The position numbers and the translations under genes were made by a program. A stretch of 64,000 nucleotides of DNA, taken from positions 16,252 through 80,251 of the forward strand of contig JBBHKE010001350.1 in NCBI GenBank assembly GCA_037447655.1. The letters run 5' to 3'. The notes under the pieces were generated by a model. It ran no database searches and was not told the origin of the DNA. It saw only the letters and a program-made list of their open reading frames with translations. Source of the stretch: Zygnema cylindricum (lineage: Eukaryota; Streptophyta; Zygnematophyceae; Zygnematales; Zygnemataceae). This document shows, in pieces, positions 1-10,702 of the stretch (its first letter is position 1; every line of letters begins with the position of its first letter).

Positions 1-283
1 ACATTAAATTATCTCACCACATGCAAATCACAGTCTGCCATTTTTGACATGGAAAAATCCACTTTTTAGTATCAATTGCTCAAAATCATTGGCGTCTGCG
101 TACTCTTATACGCGAGGTTTTTCCCCAACTTTAGCCCGACAGCTTTTACTGCAAGCGAGTGGTCAGAATATTTGTGTACCTGGGCGGCGCTTATTCAGCG
201 GGAAAGTAGAAGGGGCAAATATTATCCTAGAGGCTTTACATAGGCTGCTCATTCTGTGGGTCAATGGAGACCACAGAATTTCA
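1..283 (+). mobile_element. 3' part of a copia LTR (E1-like family)
   Basis: The right end matches the end of the E1 LTR: a short Gag-start segment (ATGGAG..ACAGAATTTCA) followed directly by a primer-binding site. The left part is diverged from E1 and may begin outside the window. The open frame across 44-460 has no recognisable domain and simply crosses the LTR end, so I do not call it a gene. Confidence 0.6.
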
Positions 284-296
284 GGTTATGGGCCCA
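284..296 (+). promoter_or_regulatory. Retrotransposon primer-binding site (half tRNA-iMet)
   Basis: GGTTATGGGCCCA abuts the LTR end (..TTCA). It is complementary to the anticodon stem-loop of initiator tRNA-Met, the site used by Drosophila copia and yeast Ty5. Nothing recognisable of the element follows it; a stop falls within about 25 codons. Confidence 0.65.
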
Positions 297-696
297 CCAC
301 ACCTCTACAAAATCTGACAAATCGTACACAAATCGGATGTTCACACGGTAGAAACGCTGTTGTCGGACGAATATGTGCGAACGTCATTTTCGACAGCCCG
401 ATTTCAACCCCTTTTTGGAGCGCATATTCTCATGCGTCTGCGGTTACTAAAACTCGTTAACTATGATTTTTCACCTAAAAAGGTACAGTTTTTACCGTCT
501 GACACTAAACGTACACCACTCTATTAAATTACAACGTACTTTCGTTTCTTAAGCTGATTGGGAAAAAACCCTAAATGGCATAAAGTTAAAAACATAATAA
601 CTTGTGTTATTTAAGAATTTGGGGAAAAAAAAACGGGACCGAATTACCGTTCATTACGCTAATAGCGGTTGGCGGTGTACTGTGCCTGTACAGCAT
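297..696. other. No gene seen
   Basis: AT-rich sequence with poly-A runs between the LTR fragment and the foldback element. No domain, RNA or repeat was recognised apart from degenerate ends resembling the local MITE termini near 655-695. Confidence 0.5.
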
Positions 697-1916
697 TGTA
701 CACCGTCAATCGCTAATAGAGTATATAACGCCATTTCGGTGCCATTTTTTCAAAAAAAAAACCTGAAATACAATCCATAACTCTATTGTTTCCATTATTC
801 TAATTGGAGTTTTTTTTCAATTAGCGTTAATAATGGAAGTACACTGCGATGGAAATAGTGTGGCGTACTGACAGGGTATATCCGTACGAAATGGTACTTT
901 TTGAATCACAAAGACATAAAAAGACACTTACCATTACTGCGCACACATGTGAATGTGCATTGGAAGAAAGAGACACAAACTCGTCGACAAAAATCACGTT
1001 CTCATATGTTCGTCCGTCGACCGTGTGAACAACGCGACGGCGTACAGATTGTCATAATGTGTACGGGTAAACATATTATTATAGACATTTTAAGGGCATG
1101 TATTTTTTATTCTGGACAACCCAAATTAGAGTTAGTGACTAATTAGTATATATTTTTTTTTTCAAAAAAAAAAAATCCCGATTAGTGTTAATAACACTAT
1201 TTTGTGTTTACGTTATTTGATCCTTTAATCTAATAGCGATTGACGATGTAGTGTTATAGTCCCAATTAAGTCAGCACACACCCTCGTTGACGTCACTTGT
1301 TAAACTATGGCACGAATATTTCTATGACGTCAAAAAAAACAGGTTTTCAACTTGTCATCTTTGACGTCCAAGCAACGAAATTAGGCTTAAATGTTGCAGT
1401 GTCTTCCGAGAACTCTATAGCAAACGAGTATTACACGCATATATTTAAAAAAAGAAACATATACTAATTAATCCCTAACTGTAATTTGGGTTGTCTTGAA
1501 TAATAAATACCCTCCCTTTCGATGTCTACAATAATATGTGCACCCATACAAAATCGGACAATTGTTAAGCTGTCGCATTGTTCACACGTTCGACTGACGA
1601 ACATATGAGAACGTGATTTTTGTCGCCGAGTTTACGTATCTTTCTTCCTGTGCACATTCACATGTGTGCGCAATAATGTTAAGTGTCTTTTTATGCCTTT
1701 GTGATTCAAAAAGTACCATTTCGTACGGAAATACCGTGTCGGTACGCCATACTATTTCCATCGCAGTGTACTTCCATTATTAACGCTAATTGGAAAAAAA
1801 ACCCTAATTAGAATAATGGAAAAAAATAGAATTATGGATTGTATTTCAGGTATTTTTTTTTGAAAAAATGGCATCAAATTAGCATATTTTTACTCTAATA
1901 GCGATTGGCGGTGTAC
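697..1916. mobile_element. Long foldback (inverted-repeat) element
   Basis: The left arm (about 697-1145) and the right arm (about 1470-1916) are imperfect reverse complements over more than 400 bp. Both outer ends carry TGTACACCGYCAATCGCTA. Matching inner landmarks include GTACACTGCGATGGAAATA and the CACATGTGAATGTGCA block. About 320 bp of unmatched sequence separates the arms. No transposase frame lies inside, so it is non-autonomous. The frame at 901-1146 is only arm sequence. Confidence 0.7.
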
Positions 1917-2545
1917 ACTACACCGTGTATCGTTATTAGTAGTGTTGGGTATCGAATAATTTTGATATTCGATTTATAGAATATCGATCGAGCAAAGTCC
2001 TCGATATATCGTACCGCGACCAATATAAATTACCGCGATATATATCGCAAAAAAAAGGGCGTCCGTATAGGTACCGTACAGTTACCGTACAGGTCAAGTA
2101 CGGTAAACCGTACACAAATAGTACAGACCCCCCCCCCCTCCCCCCACCCCCCCACGGAGCGCCGACCAAGAAAGGGGGGGGGGGGGGGGGGGCTTTTTGA
2201 AAAAAATAATCCGGAAAAAAAAAATGTGGATATTTAGCTTCTCCGTACATGGTCTCAATATATCGATTATCAGGTACCGAAAACTCGATATATATTGAAT
2301 ATCGGCAATAGGTCCTCGATACCCAACACAAGTTAATAGCGTCAAGGTTTTTTTTCGCCACTTAAAATATATTTTCTCCGTAGACATATGTCGGAGTGTG
2401 AATCAGACGGTTGCGATTGAAAGGTAACATTCTCATCTTCCGACTGGCGCTCCCAAATTGAAAATCCAACACGTGAGTACAGAGAAAAGAAGTTTTAAAT
2501 GGCGAAATAAACCTTGACGCTATTAAGGATTCACGGTGTACTCTA
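1915..2545. mobile_element. MITE of the ACACCGTG..TTATTAG family, host of a nested MITE
   Basis: The left end is CACTACACCGTGTATCGTTA and the right end is the inverted GATTCACGGTGTAC. A second inverted pair (TTAATAGCGTCAAGG at 2333, its complement ending at 2526) lies inside. The same terminal motif recurs near 40030, 40210, 51940, 55535 and 55975, so it is a dispersed family. A second MITE is inserted at 1942-2329. No coding capacity was seen. Confidence 0.55.
1942..2329. mobile_element. MITE with GTGTTGGGTATCGA inverted termini, copy 1
   Basis: It starts GTGTTGGGTATCGA and ends with the exact inverse. The interior is rich in TATCG/CGATA palindromes. A long C run (about 2129-2153) and a long G run (about 2176-2192) lie in the centre. 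A second copy in opposite orientation is at 47900-48264 and a diverged one is at 40471-40653. Frames read across it on the minus strand are low-complexity artefacts. Confidence 0.75.
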
Positions 2546-2934
2546 GATCTTCCATTTGGGCCGTACGGTAAATATCTGTAAGGAATTTGCCACAATATGG
2601 TGTCAAGCAAGTTGTCAATTTACGGCGAAATGAACTTGAGTTAATCTAGGAAATTGTACTAGGTTGTACTTTGGTCGAGATTTTTTTCTGGCCAAAAATA
2701 GCAGAATAGTGTTTACGAGACTTTTTAGCACGTGGACTAGAATCCGTCACGCTCCATTGCAGTAAATTTTTATCATCAATTATAATTACTCATCAACATT
2801 AATAAACCCTTAGCGCTATGGCGGTGTAGTGTTGTGTATCGATTGAATTTAAGGTCAATATAGTGCAATTTCCGTAACTGTCAATAATCGACCGACAACA
2901 AAACCGAAATCCATACGTCCGTATTTACAGACAA
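2546..2934. other. No gene seen
   Basis: AT-rich spacer between the nested MITEs and the E1 retrotransposon. Nothing was recognised. Confidence 0.5.
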
Positions 2935-2939
2935 GAAAC

Positions 2940-3984
2940 TGTTGAAATAAGTAGTTTTTGAATTTTCTAGGTCTAAATTAATTAGCGAAAAACATGTAAA
3001 GAAAATGTAAGCAGCCTGCCTCCATCTCTTCTCTCTTACCCCCATACTTGTTGTAGTCACTAAAAGAGAGAGAGAACGATGGAGCCATGGCTGCCTCAGC
3101 TCCATAGGAAGGACTAAAGAGTGACTTAAGTCACTCTCAACAAAAGGTTGAGTCCGGCAAGACTCGAACCCCCAACCGGCAGAGCGCGGCGTAGCCGTTA
3201 GCTCTAACCAGTTTATCGTAGAATCCATTGGGAGATATAGGGTTTCATTAATATTTAAACTATTGTGTTATATAGAAATCATTTAACTGAAACTCTTTAC
3301 GGCACGCATAGATACAGTTTTACGAAATACGAAGTACTGTGCTAAATTGAAACAGATATTGCACATTTTGTTTCGACAGCGAAACAAATATTTCGCAAGT
3401 ATTTATTACGGCTGAGATTCCATTTCGCGTCAAATCTAACAGCGCACATCCTCGCCAAAATCCCGGAATGGTCACTTTGGCATTTAGTGACGTGGCATGA
3501 CTTGGCGCCACGTGGAGAGATGACATTCGGTCGCGGGAATTTCGAGGAACGTACGGACGAGTCGAAAATAGACACGCGTCCGCCTAATAGCCTTGTCGTA
3601 CAGAGGCCGTACATAAAGTACATCGGCGGTAGTACTTTCTGGTACTCTACACTATTCTAATTGGTTCGTACAAGCAGTAGATAGGGGTTGTGAGAGAGAA
3701 CTAGGAAAAACTAGGACTTAGGAAAAATCAGGTAGATAGTCCTCACTCTCTTTGAGAGTTTGTATTAATTGGCATCTTTGCCACCCTATAACTTATCGCC
3801 TGGTTGGCTGTTTTCAGTGATTCTTTTTGCTACTGACTCAAGGGAGTCTAGGCTGCACAATGGTGCAGTCAAATTGTCTGTTTGCCTTTTTGCGCAGCAG
3901 TGGTTGTGGCTTGAAGTAAGTTTAATTAAATACTATCTAGAGGCTTCCTGAATTCTGTAGTCCAATGGAGGACACATAATTGCA
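2940..3984 (+). repeat. E1 5' LTR
   Basis: 1,045 bp, TG...CA ends. It contains the 5' U3 block with GAGAGAGAG, an antisense tRNA-like segment (about 3146-3215) and a promoter-like region near 3760. The TATA box seen in the sister LTR reads TATTAAT here. The last 21 bases hold the Gag start codon (3964) and its first codons. A stop (TAA, 3976) replaces the GAA of the 3' LTR. Confidence 0.9.
3146..3215 (-). other. tRNA-like 3' half inside the LTR (antisense)
   Basis: Read on the minus strand this contains GGTTCGAGTCT, matching a Pol III B box (GGTTCGANTCC), followed by an acceptor-like GCCGGACTCA. I could not fold a full cloverleaf (the anticodon arm is absent), so it is not called as a tRNA gene. 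The same block is in the LTRs at about 8424 and 9905. Confidence 0.5.
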
Positions 3985-6900
3985 GGTTATGGGCCCACCC
4001 TCTAGGGTGCCCACCTTCAATGGATCTGGGTTCATCTATTAGGAAGCCATGATGATGGGAGCTTTGTGTGAAAAACGATATTGGGGTATCGTCAATGGAC
4101 AAGTGAAACGTCCACCTTGGGAACTCCACCAGGATTTGGAGTAAGGTTTCCTGTAGCAACGGCTGCCTCAGCGGAGGAGGTAGATGATGGGGACAGCTGT
4201 GTGTCCGATAAGGGGAAAGGGAAGGAGACACCCCTTACTCCTATTGCCACAGTACCAAGAGCGGCGACCGTGAAGACCACGGAGAACGATACTCAAATGT
4301 GGGAGGATGTAAACATGGCTGCCAAGAACTTCATTCTCACGCATCTCACTCAAGCTTTGGCCACTCCTCATCTTCACATTTACGAGGCCGAGGAGTTATG
4401 GGTGAGCTTGGTGGAGATTTATAGAGCTGGAACTATTCAGGAGCTCCAGTTGGTTGAGCAAAAGCTAGTGAGTTACACTTACAAAGGAGGAAAGATGTTA
4501 GATTACTGTAATGATCTTTCTTGTTTTTATATGGAGATGGAAAGTGCTGGGTGGACAGGTACAATGAAAATAAAAGTTAACACTCTTATCGTGAAGTTAC
4601 CAGATGAGTTCGAGAACATAGTGTATCGAGTAAAGGAATTGCATGATAGTTTATGGAAATGGAACATAGTGGTCAGGATGATACTTGTGCAGGAAAACAC
4701 AATGGAGATTAGGAGAGGAGGAAAGAGCATTCAAGCTCTGGCAGCAAGAGGGGACCGATGGGGGAAGGATCCGAAGAAACCGTACAAAGGGGAAAGAGAT
4801 CATCCTGGAGGACCGAGGCCCCCAAAGGGTCTTTGTCATTTTTGCAAAAAGCCGGGACACTTCATCGCAGATTGTGTCAAGCTATTAGAGCTGAGGCTCC
4901 CAGGGAACCGTGGAGGGGGTTCTTCCGGAGGGAAGAAAAAGGCACTTGTGGTTACAAAAGTGACAGGAGAAACCGAGGATGAGTTGTCTGAGGAGGATGG
5001 TGAGCTTCTTCTTGACGAGAGTCTGGAGGAGAAAGAGATCCCTCGGAGACAGAAGTGTGCCCTTGGAGCAATTCGGGAAGCTCCACAAGAAGGATGGATT
5101 ATCGACTCAGGTGCATCCATGCATATGTGTCGTGATAAAGAACTCTTCAAATAGTTAAGGAAAATCCCTACTGTTGAGATAGAGTTTGGGGATGGGAGAA
5201 TAGTTACTACAAATCTAGTGGGATCAGTAGATCTAAAAGTCTTAGTGGATGGTAAGACTTCTATACTTACATTCTCAGATGTACTCAACATTCCTCAGCT
5301 AAGTAAAAATCTTGTCTCTACGTCTGTATTAGATGACAAAGAGTTTGATACCTTCACTCGAAAGGGAGTCTTTACAGCTAAGTATGGGGATGAAGTTTAC
5401 TTCACGGCAGATAAAGGTAGCCAAGGAATGTTTAGGCTCAACCTGAGTAATGAAAAGAAGAATGCTTATTTGTTGGTGTTCCCAAGTTGATGATTTGGCA
5501 TAAGCCGTTAGGGCATGTGCATTTTGATAGGTTGAGGGAAATGAAAAAGCTTGGGGTAGTAGAAGGCATTGAGTTTGGGGATAATGAAATGATGGATGAT
5601 TGTAGTGGTTGTGCTCAAGGTAAGGCTCACAGACTTCCCTTTCCCAAAGCCGCCACATATAGAGGTGAGAAAGTGTTAGATTTGGTCCACACAAATATTT
5701 GGGGATATGCAAAAGTACCTTCGGTTGGAGGAAAGAGGTTTATGATGACAATAACCGATACCTGGTCTAGGTACTCTAGAGTCTACTTCCTAAAAACAAA
5801 GTGTGGTGCATCAACTTACTTCAAAGAATATAAAGTATCGAGTGAGAAGTTGCATGAAACCCCTATTAAGAGGATAAGGAGTGAGCTCAGAGGTTGAATC
5901 GAACACTGAAGATAGTGTATGCAGTATGTTGGCTGACAAGAAAATAGGAAAGATATTTTGGGTAGAAGCAATGAACTGTTCCAACTACATTAAGAATAGA
6001 GTCCTTACCTCAGCTGTAAAGGGAGTGACACCTTATGAGAGATGGGTTGGGAGGAAATTAGTTATCTCACACCCTAAAGTATTCGGTAGCCAAGTTTACA
6101 GTCTTGACACGGATAAGAAAAACTTGAAACTAGATGCTAAGGGAAAACCTGGATACTTTGTGGGATATGATGAGGATGTTAAGGGATATAGAGTCTATGA
6201 CTTAGCAAAGAAAGATATCATTCTTGTCAAACACTTAGTTGTCATGGTTGAAGGGAAGTCATTTGACCCCTTCAAATATTCAAAGAAAATAAGAATCAGA
6301 TTTGAGTCCGAAAGTGAGGAGAACTCGGTCGTTCCCGAAACGGACATGAGTGAAACCATGATTGCAGATTCAGGGGAGATCTAAGATGCAAGAGACTCAC
6401 CGGAAACCTCACATACTCCTATGGACTTCGAGGAGATAGAAGAAGCGGGACAAGAACCGGCTTCCATAGACAAGGGAGCTGATGAGACAGTGAGAAAAAA
6501 TCCAAGACTTCCATCTATTCCAGCTTCGGAGTTTAAGGGAGGAAGGAGGAGCTGCAAAAGGATACAGGAAAAACAAGCCGCGCATAAGGTAACTAAGCTA
6601 TCTCACCCAGATGAGCCTCAGTCTTACTCAAAGGGAGTGAATAGTCCAGAGAAAGAAAGATGGATTAGAGCCAAAAATGATGAGATGGCTTCTATCATGG
6701 AAGCAAATACTTGGGAACTAGCGGATTGGCCCACAGTGAGAAAACCTATTGGGTGTAAATAGGTATTTAAACTAAAACTGAACCCAGATAATACCATTGA
6801 GATATAAGGTTCGATTGGTAGCGAAGGGGTTCACCCAAAAGGAGGGGATTGACTATGAGGAGACCTTTGCTCGAGTTGTTTGTTTCCCCTCAGTAAGGAT

Positions 6901-8202
6901 TCTCCTCAGTCTGGCAGCAGCGGAAGACATGGAAATCCATCAGATGGAATTAAAGACAGCATTTCTTAATGGTGAGTTAGAGGAAGAATTTTTCATGAGG
7001 CAACCCGAGGGGTTCGTGGAAGAAGGAGAAGAGAGCAAAGTTTGCAGGCTCATAAAATCCTTATATCGACTGAAGCAGGCTCCCCGACAGTGGAATAAGA
7101 AACTAGATGTGTTTCTCACCAATCTGGGATATATCCGTATCAACTCTGACCATTCTATCTATATTTTTGAAGATGAGAATGGTGTCATTTTTATTGCAAT
7201 TTATGTGGATGATCTGCTTGTGTTAAGTAAGTCTTTCGAGAAGATCAATATGCTAAAGAAAGATCATAGGGGCAAATTTGATATGAAGGATTTAGGGGAG
7301 GCAAAATATATTTTGGGGATCCAAATGGAGAGAGATAGAGGGAAGAAGATTATCAGACTTACTCATAAAGAAGCAATAGGTAATATGCTTGAGAAATTCC
7401 AGATGGAAAATGCTAACAGTTGTACCACTCCCATGGACTTGAAAAAAGTAAGTGATGGGAGTGTAGAAGGAGGAGTGATAATCTTAGACGATCAGATGAG
7501 TCCATAGGAGAGAGAGTTCATGAAGTCTATCCCTTATAGACAGGTCGTAGGGAGCTTAATCTATTTTATGAACTGTACAACGTCGGACATAGCGGCAGCA
7601 ATTGGAGTACTCAGTAGGAGTCTTAATGATCATAGGAAGATAGACTGGGAGGCAACCAAGAGAGTCATGAGATATCTGGTGGGAACTAGAGAGTTATGGT
7701 TGCATTTGGGAGGGGAGCACACTGACATCACTACTTGGAGTGACGCCAGTTATGGGGACGCACCTATGAGACGATGCACGTCTGGGTATGTGTTGTATGT
7801 TGGGGAAGGTGCTTGCATTTGGAGAAGTAAGCAACAAAAGGTGGTTGTTTAATCACTAGGGAGGCTGAGTACATGGCCTCTTGTTCTGCTGTGAAAGAGT
7901 TGATGTGGGTCAAGTCCTTGCTGCCAGAATTGGGGTATATGAAGGAGGGAGTGCATAAAGTGTTTTGTGATAATCAAGCGGCCATAGCAATTGCAGCCAA
8001 TCCAAAACACCGTTTTAAGGCTAAACATATGGACATAAGATTAAGTTTTGTAAGAGAAAAAGTGGAGAATAAAATAGAGAATCTTGTATATAGATATGAT
8101 GAGGAAAAGGTGGATGACATGATGACCAAACATGTGCCCTCTCCAAAGTTAAAATATTCTATGGAAAAATGTGGATTAAAAGAAAAGTTAAAATTAGACT
8201 AG
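3964..8202 (+). pseudogene. E1 gag-pol (Ty1/copia polyprotein), broken
   Basis: Gag begins at ATG 3964 within the LTR, reads through the primer site and hits a stop where a conserved Trp is expected near 4044. A frameshift then leads into the long frame 4081-5154. This holds the CCHC knuckle CHFCKKPGHFIADC (4834-4875) and the protease motif DSGA (5104). After a stop at 5152, the pre-integrase H/C domain follows (5487-5660). In integrase, the first catalytic Asp appears as Asn in HTNIWG. The second Asp region is lost in a deletion near 5875-5885. Reverse transcriptase (about 6600-7500) keeps YVDD at 7202-7213. RNase H runs about 7520-8202 and ends DIRLSFVREKV and a short tail. Several stops and shifts (5152, 5895, 6760, 7507, 7850) make it non-functional. 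Confidence 0.9.
3985..3997 (+). promoter_or_regulatory. E1 primer-binding site (half tRNA-iMet)
   Basis: GGTTATGGGCCCA lies directly after the LTR, complementary over 13 bases to the anticodon stem-loop of initiator tRNA-Met. In the Gag frame it reads as part of Q-V-M-G-P, so it is both primer site and coding sequence. Confidence 0.8.
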
Positions 8203-8204
8203 AA

Positions 8205-8215
8205 AATAAGAGGAG
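8205..8215 (+). promoter_or_regulatory. E1 polypurine tract
   Basis: The purine run AAAATAAGAGGAG directly precedes the 3' LTR start TGTTGAAA, the usual plus-strand primer position. Confidence 0.75.
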
Positions 8216-9260
8216 TGTTGAAATAAGTAGTTTTTGTATTTTCTAGGTCTAAATTAATTAGCGGAAAACATATAAAGAAAATGTAGGCAGCCTGCCTCCA
8301 TCTCTTCTCTCTTACACCCATACTTGTTGTAGTCACTAAAGGAGAGAGAGAGCGATGGAGCCATGGCTGCCTCAGCTCCATAGGAAGGACTAAAGAGTGA
8401 CTTAAGTCACTCTCAACAAAAGGTTGAGTCCGGCAGGACTCGAACCCCCGACTGGCAGAGCGCGGTGTAGCTGTTAGCTCTAACGAGTCTGTCGTAGAAG
8501 TCCGTTAGGAGATATAGGGTTTCATTAATATTTAAACTATTGTGTTATACAGAAATCATTTAACTGAAACTCTTTACGGCACGCATAGATACAGTTTTAC
8601 GAAATACGAAGTACTGTGCTAAATTGAAACGGATATTGCACATTTTGTTTCGACAGCGAAACAAATATTTCGCAAGTATTTATTACGGCTGAGATTCCAT
8701 TTCGCGTCAAATCTAACGGCGCACATCCTCGCCAAAATCCCGGAATGGTCACTTTGGCATTTAGTGACGTGGCATGACTTGGCGCCACGTGGAGAGATGA
8801 CATTCGGTCGCGGGAATTCCGAGGAACGTACGGACGAGTGGAAAATAGACACGCGTCCGCCTAATAGCCTTGTCGTACAGAGGCCGTACATAAAGTACAT
8901 CGGCGGTAGTACTTTCTGGTACTCTACACTATTCTAATTGGTTCGTACAGGCAGTAGATAGGGGTTGTGAGAGATAACTAGGAAAAACTAGGACTTAGGA
9001 AAAATCAGGTAGATAGTCCTCTCTCTCTTTGAGAGTTTGTATAAATTGGCATTTTTGCCACCCTATAACTTATTGCCTGGTTGGCTGTTTTCAGTGATTC
9101 TTTTTGCTACTGACTCAAAAGAGTCTAGGCTGCACAGGGGTGCAGTCAAATTGTCTGTTTGCCTTTTTGGGAAGCAGTGGTAGTGGCTTGAAGTGGGTTA
9201 GTTAAATACTATCTACAGGTTTCCTGAATTCTGTAGTCCAATGGAGGACACAGAATTGCA
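8216..9260 (+). repeat. E1 3' LTR
   Basis: 1,045 bp, same length as the 5' LTR. It contains a TATA box (TATAAAT, 9040-9046) after a CTCTCTCTTTGAGAG block, the antisense tRNA-like segment (about 8424-8490), and the intact first Gag codons (M-E-D-T-E-L at 9240-9257). It is followed by the target duplication GAAAC. Confidence 0.9.
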
Positions 9261-9265
9261 GAAAC

Positions 9266-9689
9266 AAATCTCGTGAAGTCCTCACTGATTAAATTGTAGT
9301 TTTGCGTTCACAAGAATTATGTCAAAGGTACAAAGTCAAACATTGGAAGAATCACATTACGACCGTTCGGTATAGTTCAGTGTGTCGTGTTGCAAAGCAA
9401 TTGCGGCCTTAGCGACGTGGAAATAAACCATTTGAACAAGCTATTAGGGGTACAAAGCCTCGATGTCGATGTGTCAAAATTGTTTGCGTTACGATAAAAT
9501 GGACGACACGTAGGGAATCGAGAAGGGACAGAGAGATTGTCTGCTGATCCTACTTGATACGCAACACTCGTAATGATTACATCAAACAACCTTCCCATAG
9601 AGTAATCACAAGTACAATATCGCAAAATCGTATAGATTGTACATTTGGCACGAGTATTTGTGTAAATTCATGCCGGTTTGTATATGGGT
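9266..9689. other. No gene seen
   Basis: Unique-looking spacer between E1 and the solo LTR. The minus-strand frame at 9377-9625 has no recognisable domain and is not supported. Confidence 0.5.
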
Positions 9690-9694
9690 ATTTA

Positions 9695-10697
9695 TGTTGA
9701 AATAAGTAATTTTTGTGTTTTCTAGTTTAAAATAAATTAGTGGAAACATATATAAGAAATGATGGCAGCCTGCCTCCATCTCTTCTCTCTTTCCCCCATA
9801 CTTGTTGTAGTCACTGAAGAAGAGAGAGAGCGATGGAGCCATGGCTGCCTCAGCTCCATAGGAAGGACTAAAGAGTGACTTAAGTCACTCTCAACAAAAA
9901 GGTTGAGTCCGGCAGGACTCGAACCCCCGACCGGTAGAGCGCGGTGTAGATGTTAGCTCTAACCAGTCTGTCGTAGAAGTCCGTTAGATGATATAGGGTT
10001 TCATTCATATATAAACTATTGTATAGTACCGAAATGATCTAACTGGAATATGAAACGAAACAAACATATAACTTGTTAAGGTTTAGTGCGAACGTCATTT
10101 CGCACGAAACAAATGAAATAGACACTTTGAACGGTCGACATTTAATGTCAGATTTAATCCGACGGCACACGTCGTCGCCGAGATCGCGGAATGGTCACTT
10201 TGGATTTTATGGACGTGGCATGACGTGGCGCCGCGTGGAAGGATGACATTCGGTCGCGGGAATTCCGGAGGAAATACGGACAAGTGGAAAAATGACACGC
10301 GTCCACTCAAGAGCCTTGTCGTACACCGGCCGTACAGAAAGTACATCGGCCATAGTACCTTTCTGTACTTTACAGTAATACGATTGGTTTGTACTTTAGT
10401 AGATAGGGGTTGTGAGAGGGATTTAGGACTTAGGAAATATTTGGTAGATAGACATCTCTCTCTAAGAGAGCTTTGTATAAATTGGCATTTTTGCCGGCTC
10501 ATAACTTATCGCCTGGTTGGCCGTTTTCACTGATTTTTTTTTGCTACGGACTCAGGGGAGTCCACGCTACACAGGGGTGCAGTCAAATTGTCAGTTTGCC
10601 TTCTTGGGCAGAAGTGGTCGTGGCTTAAAGTGGGTTAGTTAAATACTATCTAGAGGCTTCCTCTATTCTGTAGTCCAATGGACGACACAGAATTGCA
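9695..10697 (+). mobile_element. Solo LTR of the E1 family
   Basis: A single LTR starting TGTTGAAATAAG and ending AATTGCA, flanked by a perfect 5-bp duplication ATTTA (9690-9694 and 10698-10702). It has the TATA box TATAAAT (10476-10482) and the antisense tRNA-like block (about 9905-9975). It is diverged from the E1 LTRs and most likely arose by recombination between the two LTRs of one element. Confidence 0.9.
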
Positions 10698-10702
10698 ATT
10701 TA

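Larger units (their letters stand above)
2940..9260 (+). mobile_element. Ty1/copia LTR retrotransposon E1, complete but defective
   Basis: A full element with 1,045-bp LTRs on both sides (2940-3984 and 8216-9260) that start TGTTGAAATAAG and end TTGCA. It is flanked by a perfect 5-bp target duplication GAAAC (2935-2939 and 9261-9265). Internal order is Gag, protease, integrase, reverse transcriptase, RNase H, which is the copia order. The coding region has several stops and a deletion in integrase, so the copy cannot be autonomous. The two LTRs look nearly identical by eye. Confidence 0.93.

Noticed and set aside
3146-3215. Functional tRNA gene in the LTR
   Set aside because: The T-loop and acceptor side are present but no anticodon arm can be folded.
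3342-3623. 93-residue frame repeated at 8619-8900
   Set aside because: It is inside both LTRs of E1, minus strand. The repetition reflects the LTR, not gene duplication.
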